Below are positions 8,861 through 17,863 of a stretch of 64,000 nucleotides of DNA, piece after piece. The translations under genes and the position numbers were made by a program. Within the stretch, counting starts at the first letter, position 1. The number at the start of each line of letters is the position of its first letter. Below the pieces are notes generated by a model. That model searched no databases. It saw nothing but the letters and a program-made list of their open reading frames with translations, and was not told the origin of the DNA. Source of the DNA: Flaviflagellibacter rhizophilus (GTDB lineage Bacteria > Pseudomonadota > Alphaproteobacteria > Rhizobiales > Methylopilaceae); assembly GCF_033898525.1 (NCBI RefSeq), contig NZ_JAXAFJ010000001.1, positions 496,001-560,000 of the forward strand, read 5' to 3'.

Positions 8861-9517
8861 TCATGCAAATGGCGTTCTTGCGCCCGTGGCGATCTGCGTG
8901 GCCCGGAGCCCCGATCGAGCACGGATGCTTCGGGCGATCCAGAGCACGCCCGCTTCGACGCTGAGGAGACAGCCCAGAGCCCCCATGGTCAACACCGTTG
9001 TATTCAGGTCCGACATCAGGTGTGACGCGGCAAAACCTGCAAGAATAAACAGGCCGTTCCAGACGGCGACGCCCATCGTGGATGCGAGGAGAAAGCGCCG
9101 CGTACTACCCCCGAGAACGGCGGCGAAGGCGGGCGCAAAAAGCCGCAAAGTCGGCACGAGCTGCATCCCGAACGCAAGGCCGCTTTGGTTCCTTCGGAAG
9201 CTCGCCTGCCATCGCTCCATGCGAACATTGGAGATGCCGAAGATGCGGCCCGCGCCGCTGATGAGGCGGGAGGAGCGAGCATCCCCCAAAGCCCGCACAG
9301 CGAAGAAGCACAGCGCGCAACCCAGCGCGCCGCCGGCAGTGATTGCCAGGAATGCGGCAGGCAATGACCAGACGCCTTCCGCCGCGCCCACGCCGACCGA
9401 CAAGAGCAGGCCGTACGAGGGCAGAACCGGCAGAAGTCTTTCTGCCAGCCCCATCAGGCAGAGACCAAGGAGACCGTAAGCGGCGACGACGGACGCGATG
9501 TCCGCGAGCGGGTCCAT
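8861..9517 (-). CDS. DedA-family membrane protein
   Basis: This 218-aa integral membrane protein starts at ATG 9517 (MDPLADIASVVAAYG), just after the stop of the SDR gene, with GGAG in the end of that gene as ribosome site. DedA/SNARE-associated features are the LLPVLPSYGLLLSVG re-entrant segment, FFAVRALGDARSSRL, the FRRNQSGLAFGMQLVPTLRLFAPAFAAVLG stretch with arginine in a membrane loop, and further hydrophobic helices. DedA proteins work in membrane homeostasis and lipid flipping with proton coupling in studied cases. The arrangement here is somewhat divergent, with F..G..LVPTLR in place of the common GRFIPGVR, so assignment is family level only. Confidence 0.72.
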   Translation of the reverse strand: MDPLADIASVVAAYGLLGLCLMGLAERLLPVLPSYGLLLSVGVGAAEGVWSLPAAFLAITAGGALGCALCFFAVRALGDARSSRLISGAGRIFGISNVRMERWQASFRRNQSGLAFGMQLVPTLRLFAPAFAAVLGGSTRRFLLASTMGVAVWNGLFILAGFAASHLMSDLNTTVLTMGALGCLLSVEAGVLWIARSIRARSGLRATQIATGARTPFA

Positions 9518-9519
9518 AG

Positions 9520-10497
9520 CTAAGCTCCGTATCCAACGGCCACCAGCTGGTGCTCGATCAGGAGCGGCTGGAGCGCTGATGAGCGGAACGTCACGCCGAC
9601 CAATCGCTCGGAGATCTCCCACAGCCGGCTTGCGCCAGCGGCATCGAGCGCCGCTTTCGGGAACTTGGCTTCAGCCGGAAAGCCGCGCGTTTCTCTCAGC
9701 CGGTCTGGGCCGTAATAGCCGCCTTTCTTGGCGTCCGGAGACGTCGCCGCGAACAAAGTCGGCAGGGCGCCCTGGGGAACCGGCTGGAACAGGAACCACA
9801 GCAGTGAACGCAATATGCCCTGAGGGCTGAAACGGCCGGGTGCATTGTGGAGAAGGTCGGTCCGCGAGATTCCGGGATGAGCCGCGATACTGGCGATGCC
9901 CCAGCCGGCGGCATCGCTGCGCCTCTGCAGTTCAATGGCGAACATCAGGCACGCCAGCTTGGACTGGCCGTAAACCGGCATCGGGCGATAGCCCGTCTCG
10001 GCCTGAAGGTCGTCGAAGTCGATCGCACCGCCGCGCGCCGCAATGCTGGACACCGTCACGACGCGCGGCTGGTTTGCCCGCAGCAGCAGGGGAAGCAAAC
10101 GGGCCGTCAACGCGAAGTGGCCGAGATAGTTCGTGCCGAACTGCAGTTCGAATCCGTCGGACGTGGTTTCACGCCTTGGCGGCGTCATGACCCCGGCATT
10201 GTTGATGAGCAGGTCGAGGCTATGGCGCGTGTCATCCATGCGCCGCGCGAAGTCGGCTATGGATGCAAGGCTTCCGAGATCAAGCAGTTCGAAGGCCACG
10301 CTGGCGTGGGGGAAGGCGAGCCGGATGCGCGCGACAGCCTCGGCGCCCTTCGCCGGATTGCGGCCGGCGATGATGACATCCGCACCCGCGGCAGCCAGCG
10401 CCAATGCGTCTTCAAAGCCTAGGCCGCCTGTGCCGGTCACGACCGCCGTTCGGCCGCGTTGGGAAGGAATGTCGTCTCTGGTCCAGTCGGTGATCAT
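9520..10497 (-). CDS. Short-chain dehydrogenase/reductase
   Basis: This 325-aa protein starts at ATG 10497 (MITDWTRDDIPSQ), preceded by GAGG. The NAD(P)-binding motif is TGTGGLG, the NNAG motif is LLINNAGVM, the catalytic tetrad gives VSSIAARGG and YGQSK, and the HPGISRTDL segment follows. Length and the opening DWTRDDIP resemble retinol-dehydrogenase-like classical SDRs of bacteria. The substrate is unknown. It overlaps functionally with DedA (2-base gap) and lies 115 bases below the MFS gene, suggesting a shared minus-strand transcript. Confidence 0.85.
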   Translation of the reverse strand: MITDWTRDDIPSQRGRTAVVTGTGGLGFEDALALAAAGADVIIAGRNPAKGAEAVARIRLAFPHASVAFELLDLGSLASIADFARRMDDTRHSLDLLINNAGVMTPPRRETTSDGFELQFGTNYLGHFALTARLLPLLLRANQPRVVTVSSIAARGGAIDFDDLQAETGYRPMPVYGQSKLACLMFAIELQRRSDAAGWGIASIAAHPGISRTDLLHNAPGRFSPQGILRSLLWFLFQPVPQGALPTLFAATSPDAKKGGYYGPDRLRETRGFPAEAKFPKAALDAAGASRLWEISERLVGVTFRSSALQPLLIEHQLVAVGYGA

Positions 10498-10612
10498 GGC
10501 AGGTCCTCGATGTCGGGCGGCCACTGGGTCGCAGTTCGGCCGAATGGAATTTGCCGGTGCCAGGGATCGAGGGCCGCCGTCAGGCAGCCCTCCGTCTGTT
10601 GGCCGGATGGCG

Positions 10613-11929
10613 TCAGGTCTGGCGGAGCCATGCTGCGGCGCGCCTGTTCGCGACCAGAAGGGCCAGCCCGGTCAGGAAGCTCGCCGCCGGCACAACCATC
10701 AGGCCGAGGCCGAGGCCGTTCGGCATGTCCGCCGCAGAGGCGGCATCGCTGATGAGGCCCACCATGAGCGGCGCGAGAGCGGGGCCTAGAAGTCCGGAAC
10801 CGATCAGGACCAGACTGGACGCAAGCGCCTGCTTACCCGGCCCTGCCAGAAGATGCGCTCCGCCGAAGGCCCAGGGCATCAGGAAAGCAAAGCAAAGCAT
10901 GCCCGGCACCAGCAGGGCGATGGACATCCAGCCTGTCGGCACGAGCCATGCAAAAGCCGTGGTGAAGCTGGCGAGCAGGAAGAGCAGCCCGGGGGGACCG
11001 AAGACGCGTCCGGTTCCGGAACGGACCACCGCGTCGAACGCACGACCGCCGACCAGCGTGCCGATCAATCCCATGGCGCCCTGCAGGAGGCCGAAGGACA
11101 GCCCCACCTCGCTGGCGGTGAAACCGTGGGTCCGCATCAGGAAGGGCGCCGAGAACGCATAGAACGGCGCAGATGCGAAGCCACCGATCAGCGCTGCGAT
11201 CATCAGCCAACGAAACTGCGGAGAAACGGCAAGCCCCAGGCTGGCCGCCAGGAACGGTTCATCCTTGCTGGTGACCTGTGCGCGCCGGGGCGTCGAACCC
11301 ATCACGAAGAACGTCAGCACCCCGATCAGCGCGCCGACTGTGCCGGCGCCAATGAGAGCGGAGCGCCAGCCCAGCGTGTCGGCAATGGCCCCGCCGGCTG
11401 CGAAACCGATCATCGTTCCGAGAGGGATGCCCATCGAAAACAGGCCAATGGCCAGGCCGCGGCGATCAGGTCGCACTTTCCGGGCGATGAGGGCATGACC
11501 TGCCGGGATGGCTCCGGCCTCACCGAAGGCAACGCCGAACCGGGTCATGGCCAGGAACAGGAAGCTTGCGCTGATGCCGCCAAGCGCTGTCATCGCGCTC
11601 CAGACCAGAATGCACGAGACAAGAACGAGCCGTGGCGAACCCCGGTCCGAAGCACGCGCCAGGGGGAGAGACAGCAGCGCGTAGCAAACGGCGAACGCCA
11701 TGCCGGTGATGAGGCCCATTTGGGTATCACTCAGCGAAAGATCGCGCTTGATAGACTCGGCGAGGATGAACGGAAGTATCCGGTCGACCTGGCTGATGAT
11801 CTGGATCAAGATAAGCATCGCTATGATCGAAGCCAGCCGCCCTCCTTCGGCATAGCGCTCGGAAGACTGCACGTATGCTGCCTGGCTTATTCGGGGCCTG
11901 ATCTGCGGAGACGCGGATATATTAGTCAT
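10613..11929 (-). CDS. MFS transporter (spinster-like)
   Basis: This 438-aa protein has about twelve hydrophobic helices. MFS signatures include the DRILPFILAESIKRDLSLSDTQMGLITG start typical of spinster-like members, LARASDRGSPR in the loop between helices 2 and 3, and RFGVAFGEAGAIPAGHALIARKVRPDRRGLAIG. It should move a small organic solute across the inner membrane. The downstream SDR and DedA genes may share its promoter. No substrate can be read from sequence. The promoter should be in 11930-12141, where no other gene is seen. Confidence 0.85.
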   Translation of the reverse strand: MTNISASPQIRPRISQAAYVQSSERYAEGGRLASIIAMLILIQIISQVDRILPFILAESIKRDLSLSDTQMGLITGMAFAVCYALLSLPLARASDRGSPRLVLVSCILVWSAMTALGGISASFLFLAMTRFGVAFGEAGAIPAGHALIARKVRPDRRGLAIGLFSMGIPLGTMIGFAAGGAIADTLGWRSALIGAGTVGALIGVLTFFVMGSTPRRAQVTSKDEPFLAASLGLAVSPQFRWLMIAALIGGFASAPFYAFSAPFLMRTHGFTASEVGLSFGLLQGAMGLIGTLVGGRAFDAVVRSGTGRVFGPPGLLFLLASFTTAFAWLVPTGWMSIALLVPGMLCFAFLMPWAFGGAHLLAGPGKQALASSLVLIGSGLLGPALAPLMVGLISDAASAADMPNGLGLGLMVVPAASFLTGLALLVANRRAAAWLRQT

Positions 11930-12141
11930 AGGCGTCGATGACCTCTTGGGCTAACTAACGTTAAGCTATCCGGAGGGCGCCAAGCTCAGAATGCCGGATA
12001 CCGCAAAAAACTTGCCTAATCTTGCGAGGGGCGGCTGCTCGATTTGGCCGGCCCCAGAACTGGGCGTCGCGTCCGTTACGCTGACATCCCGCTGCCTGCC
12101 GGGTCTCTGAGAGGATGCCTCCCCTTGCCGGCTCTTCAGGC

Positions 12142-13131
12142 TCAGAACTGCCATCCGGCAGGAACCCACGCGTAGCCGCTCTCAGTCCGCAGGATCCGGC
12201 CCAGGCCCGGAAACGGGTAGTGGAAGCCGAGGACGAGCATCCGGTCCGCGGCTGCCCGGTCGAAGATGCGCCGGCGCGCCGTGGCGGCGGCTTCCTGGTC
12301 GCGGTCCGGGCCCGGCCGCCAGGGCCGGTCGATGTTGACGACCGGGTGGTAGGCAAGATCGGCCGTCAGGAGCAGTTGATCGCGGCCCGACTGAACCAGG
12401 AACGCGGCCATGCCCGGCGTGTGGCCGGCTGCCGGGATCGTGGTCAGGCCGGGCACGATTTCCGCGCCGGCCTCGTAGAGTTCGACGTCACGGGCATAGG
12501 GCTGCACGCTTCGCTTGATGTTGTCGGCGAAGCGCCGACGAAAATCCGGCGGCACCGGCATGTAGGACAGATCGGGCTCTGCTTCGACGAAGAACGCCCA
12601 ATCCGCCCTTGGTGCCATCACCCGCGCACGGGGAAAGGCCCGGCCGCCCTCGGCGGTCCGCAGATTGCCGACATGATCCGGATGCGTGTGCGAGATGACG
12701 ACGAGGTCGATGTCCCCGCCCGACAGGCCGAGCGCCCGAAGATTGTCGAAGAGGCGTCCGCCATTCGGCCCCATCGTGTTTCCGGCACCCGCCTCAAGGA
12801 GAATGCGGCGGCCGTCGATCTCCAGAAGCACAGTGTTGAGATTGAGAGTCAGGACATCGGTCGGCAGAAAAGCGCGGCGCAGGACGTCCTGCAGTTCGGC
12901 CTCCGGGGCGTCTCCGGCATAGACCTTGGGCGGGCCGCCGATGATGCCGTCGCTCAGCACGGTCGCCGCGATGTCTCCGATCCGGAAGCGGTAATGGCCG
13001 GCATTTGCGCTAGGGGCGGTCGCAGCCGGTTGCGCGGCAACCGATCCGCCGATCGTGCTGGTCAAGAGCGCTCCGGACGCGCCGGCAGCGACGGCGGACA
13101 GCATGATCCTGCGTCGGTTGATCGTGAGCAT
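12142..13131 (-). CDS. MBL-fold metallo-hydrolase with Tat-type leader
   Basis: This 329-aa protein begins MLTINRRRIMLSAVAAGASGALLTS, a twin-arginine-like leader predicting periplasmic location. The metallo-beta-lactamase fold shows the zinc motif HTHPDH, a downstream AGHTPGM histidine, the metal-bridging aspartate in LLLTADLAYHP, and a late GFHYPFPG histidine. It is divergent from a LysR regulator, and the 131 bases between the genes contain an inverted repeat. Such pairs are commonly co-regulated, so the LysR protein may control it. Members include lactonases and quorum-quenching enzymes, but the substrate here is unknown. Confidence 0.87.
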   Translation of the reverse strand: MLTINRRRIMLSAVAAGASGALLTSTIGGSVAAQPAATAPSANAGHYRFRIGDIAATVLSDGIIGGPPKVYAGDAPEAELQDVLRRAFLPTDVLTLNLNTVLLEIDGRRILLEAGAGNTMGPNGGRLFDNLRALGLSGGDIDLVVISHTHPDHVGNLRTAEGGRAFPRARVMAPRADWAFFVEAEPDLSYMPVPPDFRRRFADNIKRSVQPYARDVELYEAGAEIVPGLTTIPAAGHTPGMAAFLVQSGRDQLLLTADLAYHPVVNIDRPWRPGPDRDQEAAATARRRIFDRAAADRMLVLGFHYPFPGLGRILRTESGYAWVPAGWQF

Positions 13132-13228
13132 TCATTGCCTCGTGCGGGGTGATTGTTTGCCGGCGGCGGGAAGCCGCTCCGTTCCCGAGCAAGAAGGTGA
13201 CGCACGGACAGTGCGTTGATAAGCTCAA

Positions 13229-13250
13229 CAGATCAGATCACGCTGATCTG
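13229..13250. promoter_or_regulatory. Inverted repeat in the LysR/MBL intergenic region
   Basis: CAGATCA and TGATCTG form a perfect 7-bp inverted repeat with an 8-base spacer, ending 12 bases before the LysR ATG. Size and place fit an autoregulatory LysR-type site between divergent genes, but the classic T-N11-A form is not obvious. Confidence 0.35.
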
Positions 13251-13262
13251 CTGGAGAGATCA

Positions 13263-14159
13263 ATGCGCCCCTCCATACGGCTCGATCACCTGGAGACATT
13301 TGCGCTGATCGTCCGCTCCGGCGGCTTTCGCGCCGCGGCTGCCGAGCGAGGCGTGTCCTCCTCCGTCATGAGCCAGACCATGGCGACGCTGGAACAGGCG
13401 CTCGGTATCCGGCTTCTGAACCGAACGACGCGCAGCGTGGCAGTGACCGAAGCCGGAGAGAGGCTGCTCGGGCGCCTTCGCCCAGCGCTGGACGACATCC
13501 GGCAAGCGCTCGTCGAGGTCGATCAGTTGCGGGACGAACCTTCCGGAACACTGCGCATCAACGCGCCGGGACCGGCGGTCGACCATGTCCTCTGCCCGCT
13601 GGCCTTCGCGTTCATGGAAACGCATCCGGGGGTACGGGTCGAGATCGTCAGCGATGCGGCCATGGTCGACATCGTCGCGGAGGGCTTCGACGCAGGCGTC
13701 CGTTTCGGACAGCAACTTGCCCAGGACATGATCGCAGTGCCGCTGGGGCGCCCCCTGCGGTACGCGATCGTCGCCACACCGGACTATCTGCGGCAGCGTG
13801 GACGGCCACGCATTCCGGCCGATCTCATCGGTCACGATTGCGTTCGGCGCCGCTATCCCGGCGGGGCGCTCGCGACCTGGGCATTCGAAAAGCAGGGTGA
13901 GGCGGTCGAGATCGCACCGGAAGGGCGGCTGACCCTGAGCTCGGCGCATCAGGAGCTTCAGGCGGCACTGGCCGGGCAAGGCATTGCACATGTGATCGAT
14001 GACTATGCCCGCCAGGCCATCGAAAATGGCAGCCTGGTAGAAGTGCTCGCCGACTGGAGCCCAAAACTGCCGAGCTGGTTCCTCTACTACCCGAACAAGC
14101 GGCACAGCAGTGCAGCCATGCGGGCTTTCCTTGAATTCGTCCGCAGATCCACACGTTGA
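13263..14159 (+). CDS. LysR-family transcriptional regulator
   Basis: This 298-aa regulator starts at ATG 13263 with GGAGAG just upstream. The N-terminal winged HTH (LDHLETFALIVRSGGFRAAA, SVMSQTMATLEQALGIRLLNRTTRSVAVTEAG) is followed by a substrate-binding domain (GTLRINAPGPA, VRFGQQLAQDMIAVPLG, HDCVRRRYPGG). Closest in style to the LysR group that controls oxidoreductase and hydrolase genes in proteobacteria. It is divergent from the MBL-fold hydrolase gene and probably regulates it and itself. The ligand is unknown. Confidence 0.88.
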   Translation: MRPSIRLDHLETFALIVRSGGFRAAAAERGVSSSVMSQTMATLEQALGIRLLNRTTRSVAVTEAGERLLGRLRPALDDIRQALVEVDQLRDEPSGTLRINAPGPAVDHVLCPLAFAFMETHPGVRVEIVSDAAMVDIVAEGFDAGVRFGQQLAQDMIAVPLGRPLRYAIVATPDYLRQRGRPRIPADLIGHDCVRRRYPGGALATWAFEKQGEAVEIAPEGRLTLSSAHQELQAALAGQGIAHVIDDYARQAIENGSLVEVLADWSPKLPSWFLYYPNKRHSSAAMRAFLEFVRRSTR

Positions 14160-14570
14160 ACATTGGTGACCGCGCCGGAGCGTGGCTCGAAGCGCCGTGG
14201 CATCACCTGCCTCTGATCGGCGGGCCTTGCACCGAGTGATCCAGCGACGCCACCTTCACCTTGAGTGCCGGTGCCCCTCCGAGCTGACGCCCAGCGGTTT
14301 TCGTTCTCAGGTCCTGAGCGTTGGCAGTTTGGCGGCGGAGCGACGGTGAAGCCGGCTTTGGGAATTTTTCAGCCGAAGCTGGCGAACCGCCTCGTCCAAT
14401 CGGGCAGGCATCCCGCAGCGCAACGCTGCTCCGGGCAAGGTCCGTTGCGTGGACGACGGGAGGATCGTTGGACGGGCGCCATGTCGTGGCTCGGCCTTCG
14501 GCTGGACATCGGCAGCCGTTTATGTTGATATCAATATAGCTTCCTGCACACTATCGGTGAGGGAAAGGCC
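14160..14570. other. Intergenic region without convincing gene
   Basis: These 411 bases hold no open frame with recognisable protein features. The only notable element is the palindrome TTGATATCAA at 14525-14534 in an AT-richer stretch (TATGTTGATATCAATATAG) about 37 bases before the GTG of the next gene, probably part of its promoter. Confidence 0.5.
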
Positions 14571-14951
14571 GTGCTCAAGAACAACGATTCCTCAGCGATC
14601 GTCGCCGTTTCCGACCTCGAACGCGCTCGGCGCTTCTATGTGGACGTGCTGGGCCTCGAACCTGTCGGAGAAGACATGGACGGGGTGATGGTGTTCCGCA
14701 CCGGCGCCACGCAGCTTGTCGTCTACTGCTCAGACGCGGCCGGCACGAACCGCGCCAACGCCGTGGTCTGGGACGCGGGCGGAGAGATCGATCTGATCGC
14801 GACTGACCTTGCCGCAAAGGGCGTGGTCTTTGAACACTATCCCGGGATCGGCGAGTTCCGCGCCAACATCCATCATGTCGATGGGATGAAGCTTGTCTGG
14901 TTCAAGGATCCGGACGGCAACATCCTGCACGTGAACCAGATGCCGGGCTGA
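14571..14951 (+). CDS. VOC-family (glyoxalase/bleomycin-resistance fold) protein
   Basis: This 126-aa protein uses GTG 14571 with GTGAGGG upstream. It has the VOC pattern: AIVAVSDLERARRFYVDVLGLEPVGEDMDG at the N-terminus and IHHVDGMKLVWFKDPDGNILHVNQ at the end, with candidate metal ligands in the second half. The single domain implies a dimer. VOC members include glyoxalases, dioxygenases and resistance proteins, and nothing here picks one. It is followed by a second, different VOC protein 103 bases downstream on the same strand. Confidence 0.82.
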   Translation: MLKNNDSSAIVAVSDLERARRFYVDVLGLEPVGEDMDGVMVFRTGATQLVVYCSDAAGTNRANAVVWDAGGEIDLIATDLAAKGVVFEHYPGIGEFRANIHHVDGMKLVWFKDPDGNILHVNQMPG

Positions 14952-15054
14952 GGCAGAGACAGGGGTGGTTCCATGAACCCGCCCCTTTATCGGGAGCCTT
15001 GCGGGCGCCGACCCGCTGACCTCGCCGGCATGGCTGCACGCGAAAGGACAAAGA

Positions 15055-15561
15055 TTGGCCAACCCGAAGAACACCATCTGCATCTGGTACGACAAGGATG
15101 CCGAGGCTGCGGCCCGCTTCTACGCCGAGACCTTTCCCGACAGCGCCGTCGAGGCCGTTCATCGTGCCCCGAGCGACTATCCAGCCGGCAAGGAGGGCGA
15201 CGTGTTGACCGTAGGGTTCACCGTAGTGGGCATACCCTGTATCGGCCTGAATGGCGGCACTGCCTTCAAACACAATGAAGCTTTCTCGTTCCAGATCGCC
15301 ACCGACGACCAGGAAGAGACCGATCGTTATTGGAACGCCATCGTCGGCGATGGCGGTCAGGAAAGCGCGTGCGGCTGGTGCAAGGACCGGTGGGGCGTGA
15401 ACTGGCAAATCACGCCGCGCGCCCTGACGGAGGCAATGGCAGCGGGCGGCGCAGAAGCCAAACGGGCATTCGAGGCGATGATGAAGATGAAGAAGATCGA
15501 CGTCGCCGAGATTGAAGCTGCACGAAGCGGTCACCCACTGCCTTCCGGATCTTCCGATTGA
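15055..15561 (+). CDS. VOC-family protein of the PhnB / 3-demethylubiquinone methyltransferase-like type
   Basis: This 168-aa protein starts at TTG 15055 (MANPKNTICIWYDKDAEAAARFYAETFPDS). The motifs TVGFTVVGIPCIGLNGG, NEAFSFQIATDDQEETDRYWNAIVGDGG and CKDRWGVNWQITPRAL are those of the PhnB-like family often annotated as 3-demethylubiquinone-9 3-methyltransferase. That name is a historical misannotation, since these are VOC-fold proteins without a SAM motif. A GAAAGGACAAAGA stretch precedes the TTG. Function unknown. Confidence 0.85.
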   Translation: MANPKNTICIWYDKDAEAAARFYAETFPDSAVEAVHRAPSDYPAGKEGDVLTVGFTVVGIPCIGLNGGTAFKHNEAFSFQIATDDQEETDRYWNAIVGDGGQESACGWCKDRWGVNWQITPRALTEAMAAGGAEAKRAFEAMMKMKKIDVAEIEAARSGHPLPSGSSD

Positions 15562-15933
15562 GGGCTCGCGAGAGCCACGCTGCGGACGATCATTCAATCG
15601 ATGGGTTCGATGGAAGGACAAGGCCGGTCGGGGCGCAATGGGGTGCTTGAGAGAGCGTTTGAGAACTCTCCTCTCCTCCCGGGCGATCGGGGGAAGGAGG
15701 CGCATCGTGCCACCTGGAACGCCGATGGGAGCACCAAGACGGCTCACCGCACGGCAGAGGATTTCCGCGATGAGGTTGCGTTTAGGCGAGCGGGGACCTA
15801 AAATGATCAGATCGAATTTGATGCTGAACGTTGTTTTTTGCCCGATGGGCTCTGACGATCTTCTCGATAATGTCGATATTTCTCGCGGTTCCTTCTAACG
15901 GGGACCGCAACTATGCACTTCGAAGGAATCGTC
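15562..15933. other. Intergenic region, including csp leader
   Basis: No gene is supported in these 372 bases. The distal part (about 15820-15933) is probably the promoter and 5' untranslated leader of the cold-shock gene, as csp genes usually have long leaders. A GC-rich imperfect hairpin (CTCCTCCC with GGGGGAAGGAGG, about 15668-15700) could end the upstream VOC transcript but has no T-tract. Confidence 0.4.
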
Positions 15934-16143
15934 ATGCCTACTGGAACAGTGAAGTTCTTCAATACGACCAAAGGTTTCGGCTTCATTCAGCCTGATGATG
16001 GCGGACAGGACGTTTTCGTTCATGCTTCCGCTGCCGAGCGCGCTGGTGTCCACCCGCTCCAGGAAGGTCAGAAGATCAGCTTCGACATCGTGAACGACAG
16101 CCGCAGCGGCAAAAGTTCTGCTGAAAACCTTCAGTCCGTCTGA
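15934..16143 (+). CDS. Cold-shock protein, CspA family
   Basis: This 69-aa protein starts at ATG 15934 (MPTGTVKFFNTTKGFGFIQ) after GAAGGAATCGTC. The single cold-shock domain carries RNP1 (KGFGFIQ) and RNP2 (DVFVHAS), which bind single-stranded RNA or DNA and melt RNA structure. The ending GKSSAENLQSV is typical of rhizobial CspA paralogs. It stands alone, with a strong terminator 51 bases downstream. An upstream in-frame ATG at 15913 would add seven residues before the conserved start and is less likely. Confidence 0.93.
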   Translation: MPTGTVKFFNTTKGFGFIQPDDGGQDVFVHASAAERAGVHPLQEGQKISFDIVNDSRSGKSSAENLQSV

Positions 16144-16194
16144 ATCGATCTGACGACCTCGCCAGTCATGCACTGGCGGATCAGATGCAATGAC

Positions 16195-16222
16195 AGAAGA
16201 CCGGCAATGCCGGTCTTCTTTG
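16195..16222 (+). terminator. Rho-independent terminator of the cold-shock gene
   Basis: AGAAGACCGGC and GCCGGTCTTCT form a perfect 11-bp stem with an AAT loop, followed by TTTGCGTTT. It lies 51 bases after the csp stop codon. Confidence 0.85.
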
Positions 16223-16348
16223 CGTTTAGCACCCCCGCATCGCCCGTTCTTGCCCTGGCGCAGCGGGCATAGCTTGCTGAGCGCTCCCCCGCTGGCGCCT
16301 GCCGACGCGGATGCTGGACCTCTCGAGGCGGTGATCACGACGCGGGAC

Positions 16349-16386
16349 AAAAAGAAGCCCCGCCGGGTTGGGAGTGGCGAGGCTTC
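16349..16386 (-). terminator. Minus-strand rho-independent terminator of an unassigned transcript
   Basis: Read on the minus strand, GAAGCCTCGCC and GGCGGGGCTTC pair in an 11-bp stem with one mismatch and an 11-base loop, followed by TTTTTG. No minus-strand gene lies upstream within 16387-16787, so it implies a short transcript there or is orphaned. The rest of 16223-16787 shows no convincing coding region. Confidence 0.6.
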
Positions 16387-16787
16387 CAAGTGTCCGTTGA
16401 GCGTTCTTAGACTTAAGTCGTAAGCCGCCATATAGTTCCTTGCAACGCGTGTGAAGAAGCCCAGCCAAGCCAAGCGCTGGCGGGGCGGAAGAAATCGGAG
16501 ATGGAGCGGCGCAAACTTCACTCCGCCTCGGCCAACATGCCGGTGCAGCGTGTCGATACCCTAGCAGCAGAATTCCGCCAGCCGCCTTCAATGCGCCACG
16601 CTGGCGCTTCAATGCGGCTCTAGATACAACGTCTTACAGGCATACCCGCAGAAATCCGGAAGCACCGGCCCATCGCGGCGCCCGGATCAGCGTGATCGAC
16701 GAAAGCCCCTTCGCCATCGCGCTCAAGGCCCGCCGTCGAGGACGGCGGGCTGTGTCCACGATGTTTGGTTCTGACAGGATGCCTTGG

Positions 16788-17834
16788 ATGCCGCACGCGA
16801 CTACTCTGCAGAACAGCCCGTCGGCGCCCGAAGTGAGCGCGCGGGAACTATCACGTGCGCTGGCAAAATACCGCGAACCAAAAGCTCTGCGCAGCGTCTT
16901 CGAACTCGCGATCACTCTCATCCCATTGGCGGTTCTCTGGGGGCTCATGTGGCTTTCCCTGACGACGGGCCATGCCTGGCTCTATGCGCTGCTGATCTTC
17001 CCCACCGCGGGATTCCTCCTGCGGTCGTTTCTCATCCAGCACGATTGCGGGCACGGCTCGTTCTTCGCGTCCAGGCGCAGGAATGACTGGACCGGCAGAG
17101 CGCTGGGAGTTCTGACGCTTACGCCCTACGAGTATTGGCGTCGGACTCACGGGGTTCACCACGCAAGCTCAGGCAATCTGGACCGCCGGGGAATCGGTGA
17201 CGTCGACACCCTGACCGTCCGCGAATACGAGGCGCTCGGCTATTGGGGAAGGCTGAAATACCGTCTGTACCGGCATCCGGCCGTGATGTTCGGCATCGGG
17301 CCGTTCTATCTCTTCTTCATGCAGTACCGTGTGCCCCTTGGCCTGATGCGCGCCGGCACGGTGCCGTGGATCAGCACCATGGCGACGAATCTTGCCGTTG
17401 CCCTCGCTGCCGGCACATTCATCTGGCTGACGGGCTTCGTGACCTTTCTCCTTCTGTACATGCCGGTGATGCTGCTCGCGGCGTCCGCCGGCGTTTGGCT
17501 CTTCTATGTCCAGCACCAGTTCGAAGAGACCCATTGGACCGAGGACAAGACCTGGAACGCGCAGGAAGCGGCATTGCACGGGAGTTCGCATTACGATCTC
17601 CCCCGTGTCCTGCGCTGGTTCACCGCCAATATCGGGATCCACCACGTCCATCATCTGGCCAGCCGTATCCCCTATTATCGCCTGCCTGAAGTGCTCCGCG
17701 ACCATCCCTCCCTCATCGATGTGAGCCGCCTCACACTCATGCAAAGCTTCCGCTGCGTCCGCTTGGTGCTCTGGGATGAATCCCGGCAGCGGCTCGTGTC
17801 GTTCGCAGATGCCGGTCTGGCGGGTCGAGCCTAG
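16788..17834 (+). CDS. Membrane fatty acid desaturase
   Basis: The protein has the three histidine boxes of di-iron membrane desaturases: HDCGHGS, HGVHHA and HHVHHL, with hydrophobic helices between them (LIPLAVLWGLMWLSL, LYALLIFPTAGFLLRS, FVTFLLLYMPVMLL). The HHVHHLASRIPYYRLPEVL ending resembles delta-12/omega-6 type acyl-lipid desaturases of proteobacteria. It would introduce a double bond into membrane acyl chains. The start is uncertain: ATG 16788 has AGGA eight bases upstream and gives 348 aa, while in-frame starts at 16692, 16761 and 16779 are possible. Its position after a cold-shock gene fits temperature adaptation, by inference. Confidence 0.87.
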   Translation: MPHATTLQNSPSAPEVSARELSRALAKYREPKALRSVFELAITLIPLAVLWGLMWLSLTTGHAWLYALLIFPTAGFLLRSFLIQHDCGHGSFFASRRRNDWTGRALGVLTLTPYEYWRRTHGVHHASSGNLDRRGIGDVDTLTVREYEALGYWGRLKYRLYRHPAVMFGIGPFYLFFMQYRVPLGLMRAGTVPWISTMATNLAVALAAGTFIWLTGFVTFLLLYMPVMLLAASAGVWLFYVQHQFEETHWTEDKTWNAQEAALHGSSHYDLPRVLRWFTANIGIHHVHHLASRIPYYRLPEVLRDHPSLIDVSRLTLMQSFRCVRLVLWDESRQRLVSFADAGLAGRA

Positions 17835-17863
17835 AAGCCGCCCCGGCCCGGCGGCCCTCCGCA

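Noticed and set aside
16226..16612. Minus-strand frame across the orphan terminator
   Set aside because: The terminator stem lies inside the frame and composition is not protein-like, so a coding role is unlikely.
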